Source: Candidatus Omnitrophota bacterium
Lineage (GTDB): Bacteria; Omnitrophota; Koll11; Gygaellales; Profunditerraquicolaceae
Reading direction: 5' to 3'
Length of the DNA stretch: 5,148 nt
NCBI GenBank assembly: GCA_028717765.1
Contig: JAQUNE010000107.1
Coordinates: 1-5,148, forward strand
The position numbers and the translations under genes were made by a program. The notes beneath the pieces are model-generated. The model was given only the letters and a program-made list of their open reading frames with translations. It ran no database searches and was not told the DNA's origin. Each line of letters begins with the position of its first letter. The first letter of the stretch is position 1. Shown piece by piece: positions 5,071-5,148 of the stretch.

Positions 5071-5148
5071 TAAATACAAATCTTTTTTCTGCCTTTTTGC
5101 CGACGACGAGCAAGGACTGCCCGGCCGGTTTTGGAACTCATCCTGCTG
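5070..5148 (-). CDS. rpmH: Ribosomal protein L34, C-terminal part (runs off the right edge)
   Basis: The last 25 codons and the stop of a protein matching the L34 C-terminus are present: SRMSSKTGRAVLARRRQKGR followed by KKICI. L34 is a 44-50 residue, very basic protein of the large ribosomal subunit; the signature RM(A/S)(T/S)K.GR.VLARRR..GRK is clear. The first half lies outside the window. The tail KKICI replaces the more common K(R/K)L(T/S)V. The TAA stop overlaps the yidD start by one base. In many bacteria rpmH lies next to dnaA and oriC, so the replication origin may be just beyond the right edge; that is inference. Confidence 0.93.
   Translation of the reverse strand, partial: SRMSSKTGRAVLARRRQKGRKKICI

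Noticed and set aside
5073..5148. Open reading frame upstream of yidD, overlapping rpmH, considered as a possible overlapping rnpA as in Thermus
   Set aside because: The frame lacks any RnpA-like RNR motif and is in phase with yidD. Its codons are simply the alternative reading of the very basic L34 C-terminus.

Overview
The window is a compact, entirely leftward (minus-strand) cluster of housekeeping genes of the kind found beside a bacterial chromosome origin. Read in the direction of transcription (right to left), it holds the end of rpmH (ribosomal protein L34), yidD, yidC, a stand-alone Jag N-terminal domain, a LAGLIDADG homing endonuclease, parA (soj), parB (spo0J), ndk and the first 124 codons of a yicC-type endoribonuclease. 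Gene joints are very tight: TAATG at rpmH/yidD and endonuclease/parA, ATGA at yidC/jag and parB/ndk, and 2 to 22 bases at parA/parB, yidD/yidC and ndk/yicC. The only looser joint, about 50 bases between the jag-like ORF and the endonuclease, carries a good sigma70-like promoter.

The organism is a bacterium with moderately AT-rich DNA. It is probably diderm: YidC is the long form, with an N-terminal anchor and a large periplasmic domain, as in Gram-negatives. The order is a reduced version of the classical rpmH-rnpA-yidD-yidC-jag-mnmE-mnmG-rsmG-parA-parB origin cluster. Compactness, an embedded LAGLIDADG gene and the unusual ndk-yicC continuation suggest an uncultivated lineage such as Omnitrophota or a similar candidate phylum. 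That assignment is inference with low confidence.

Layout. Positions 4855-5148: rpmH tail and yidD, overlapping by one base, with no room for rnpA. Positions 3312-4835: yidC insertase. Positions 3115-3315: Jag-N domain only, lacking the KH and R3H domains. Positions 3019-3118: promoter, a 17-bp-arm inverted repeat and short direct repeats. Positions 2550-3062: LAGLIDADG endonuclease. Positions 896-2550: parA-parB chromosome partitioning pair. Positions 396-899: ndk. Positions 1-373: start of yicC.

Functionally, L34, YidD and YidC link ribosome assembly to inner-membrane protein insertion. ParA and ParB segregate the origin region. Ndk balances nucleoside triphosphates, and the YicC-type protein is an RNA-decay enzyme. 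The odd member is the endonuclease, a probable selfish gene that has become translationally linked to parA. The most interesting spot is the promoter and hairpin at 3019-3118. Its arms contain the candidate GTG/ATG starts of the endonuclease and also resemble degenerate parS sites. No tRNA, rRNA, CRISPR array, insertion sequence or convincing intrinsic terminator was seen, and there is no gene-free stretch longer than about 60 bases.
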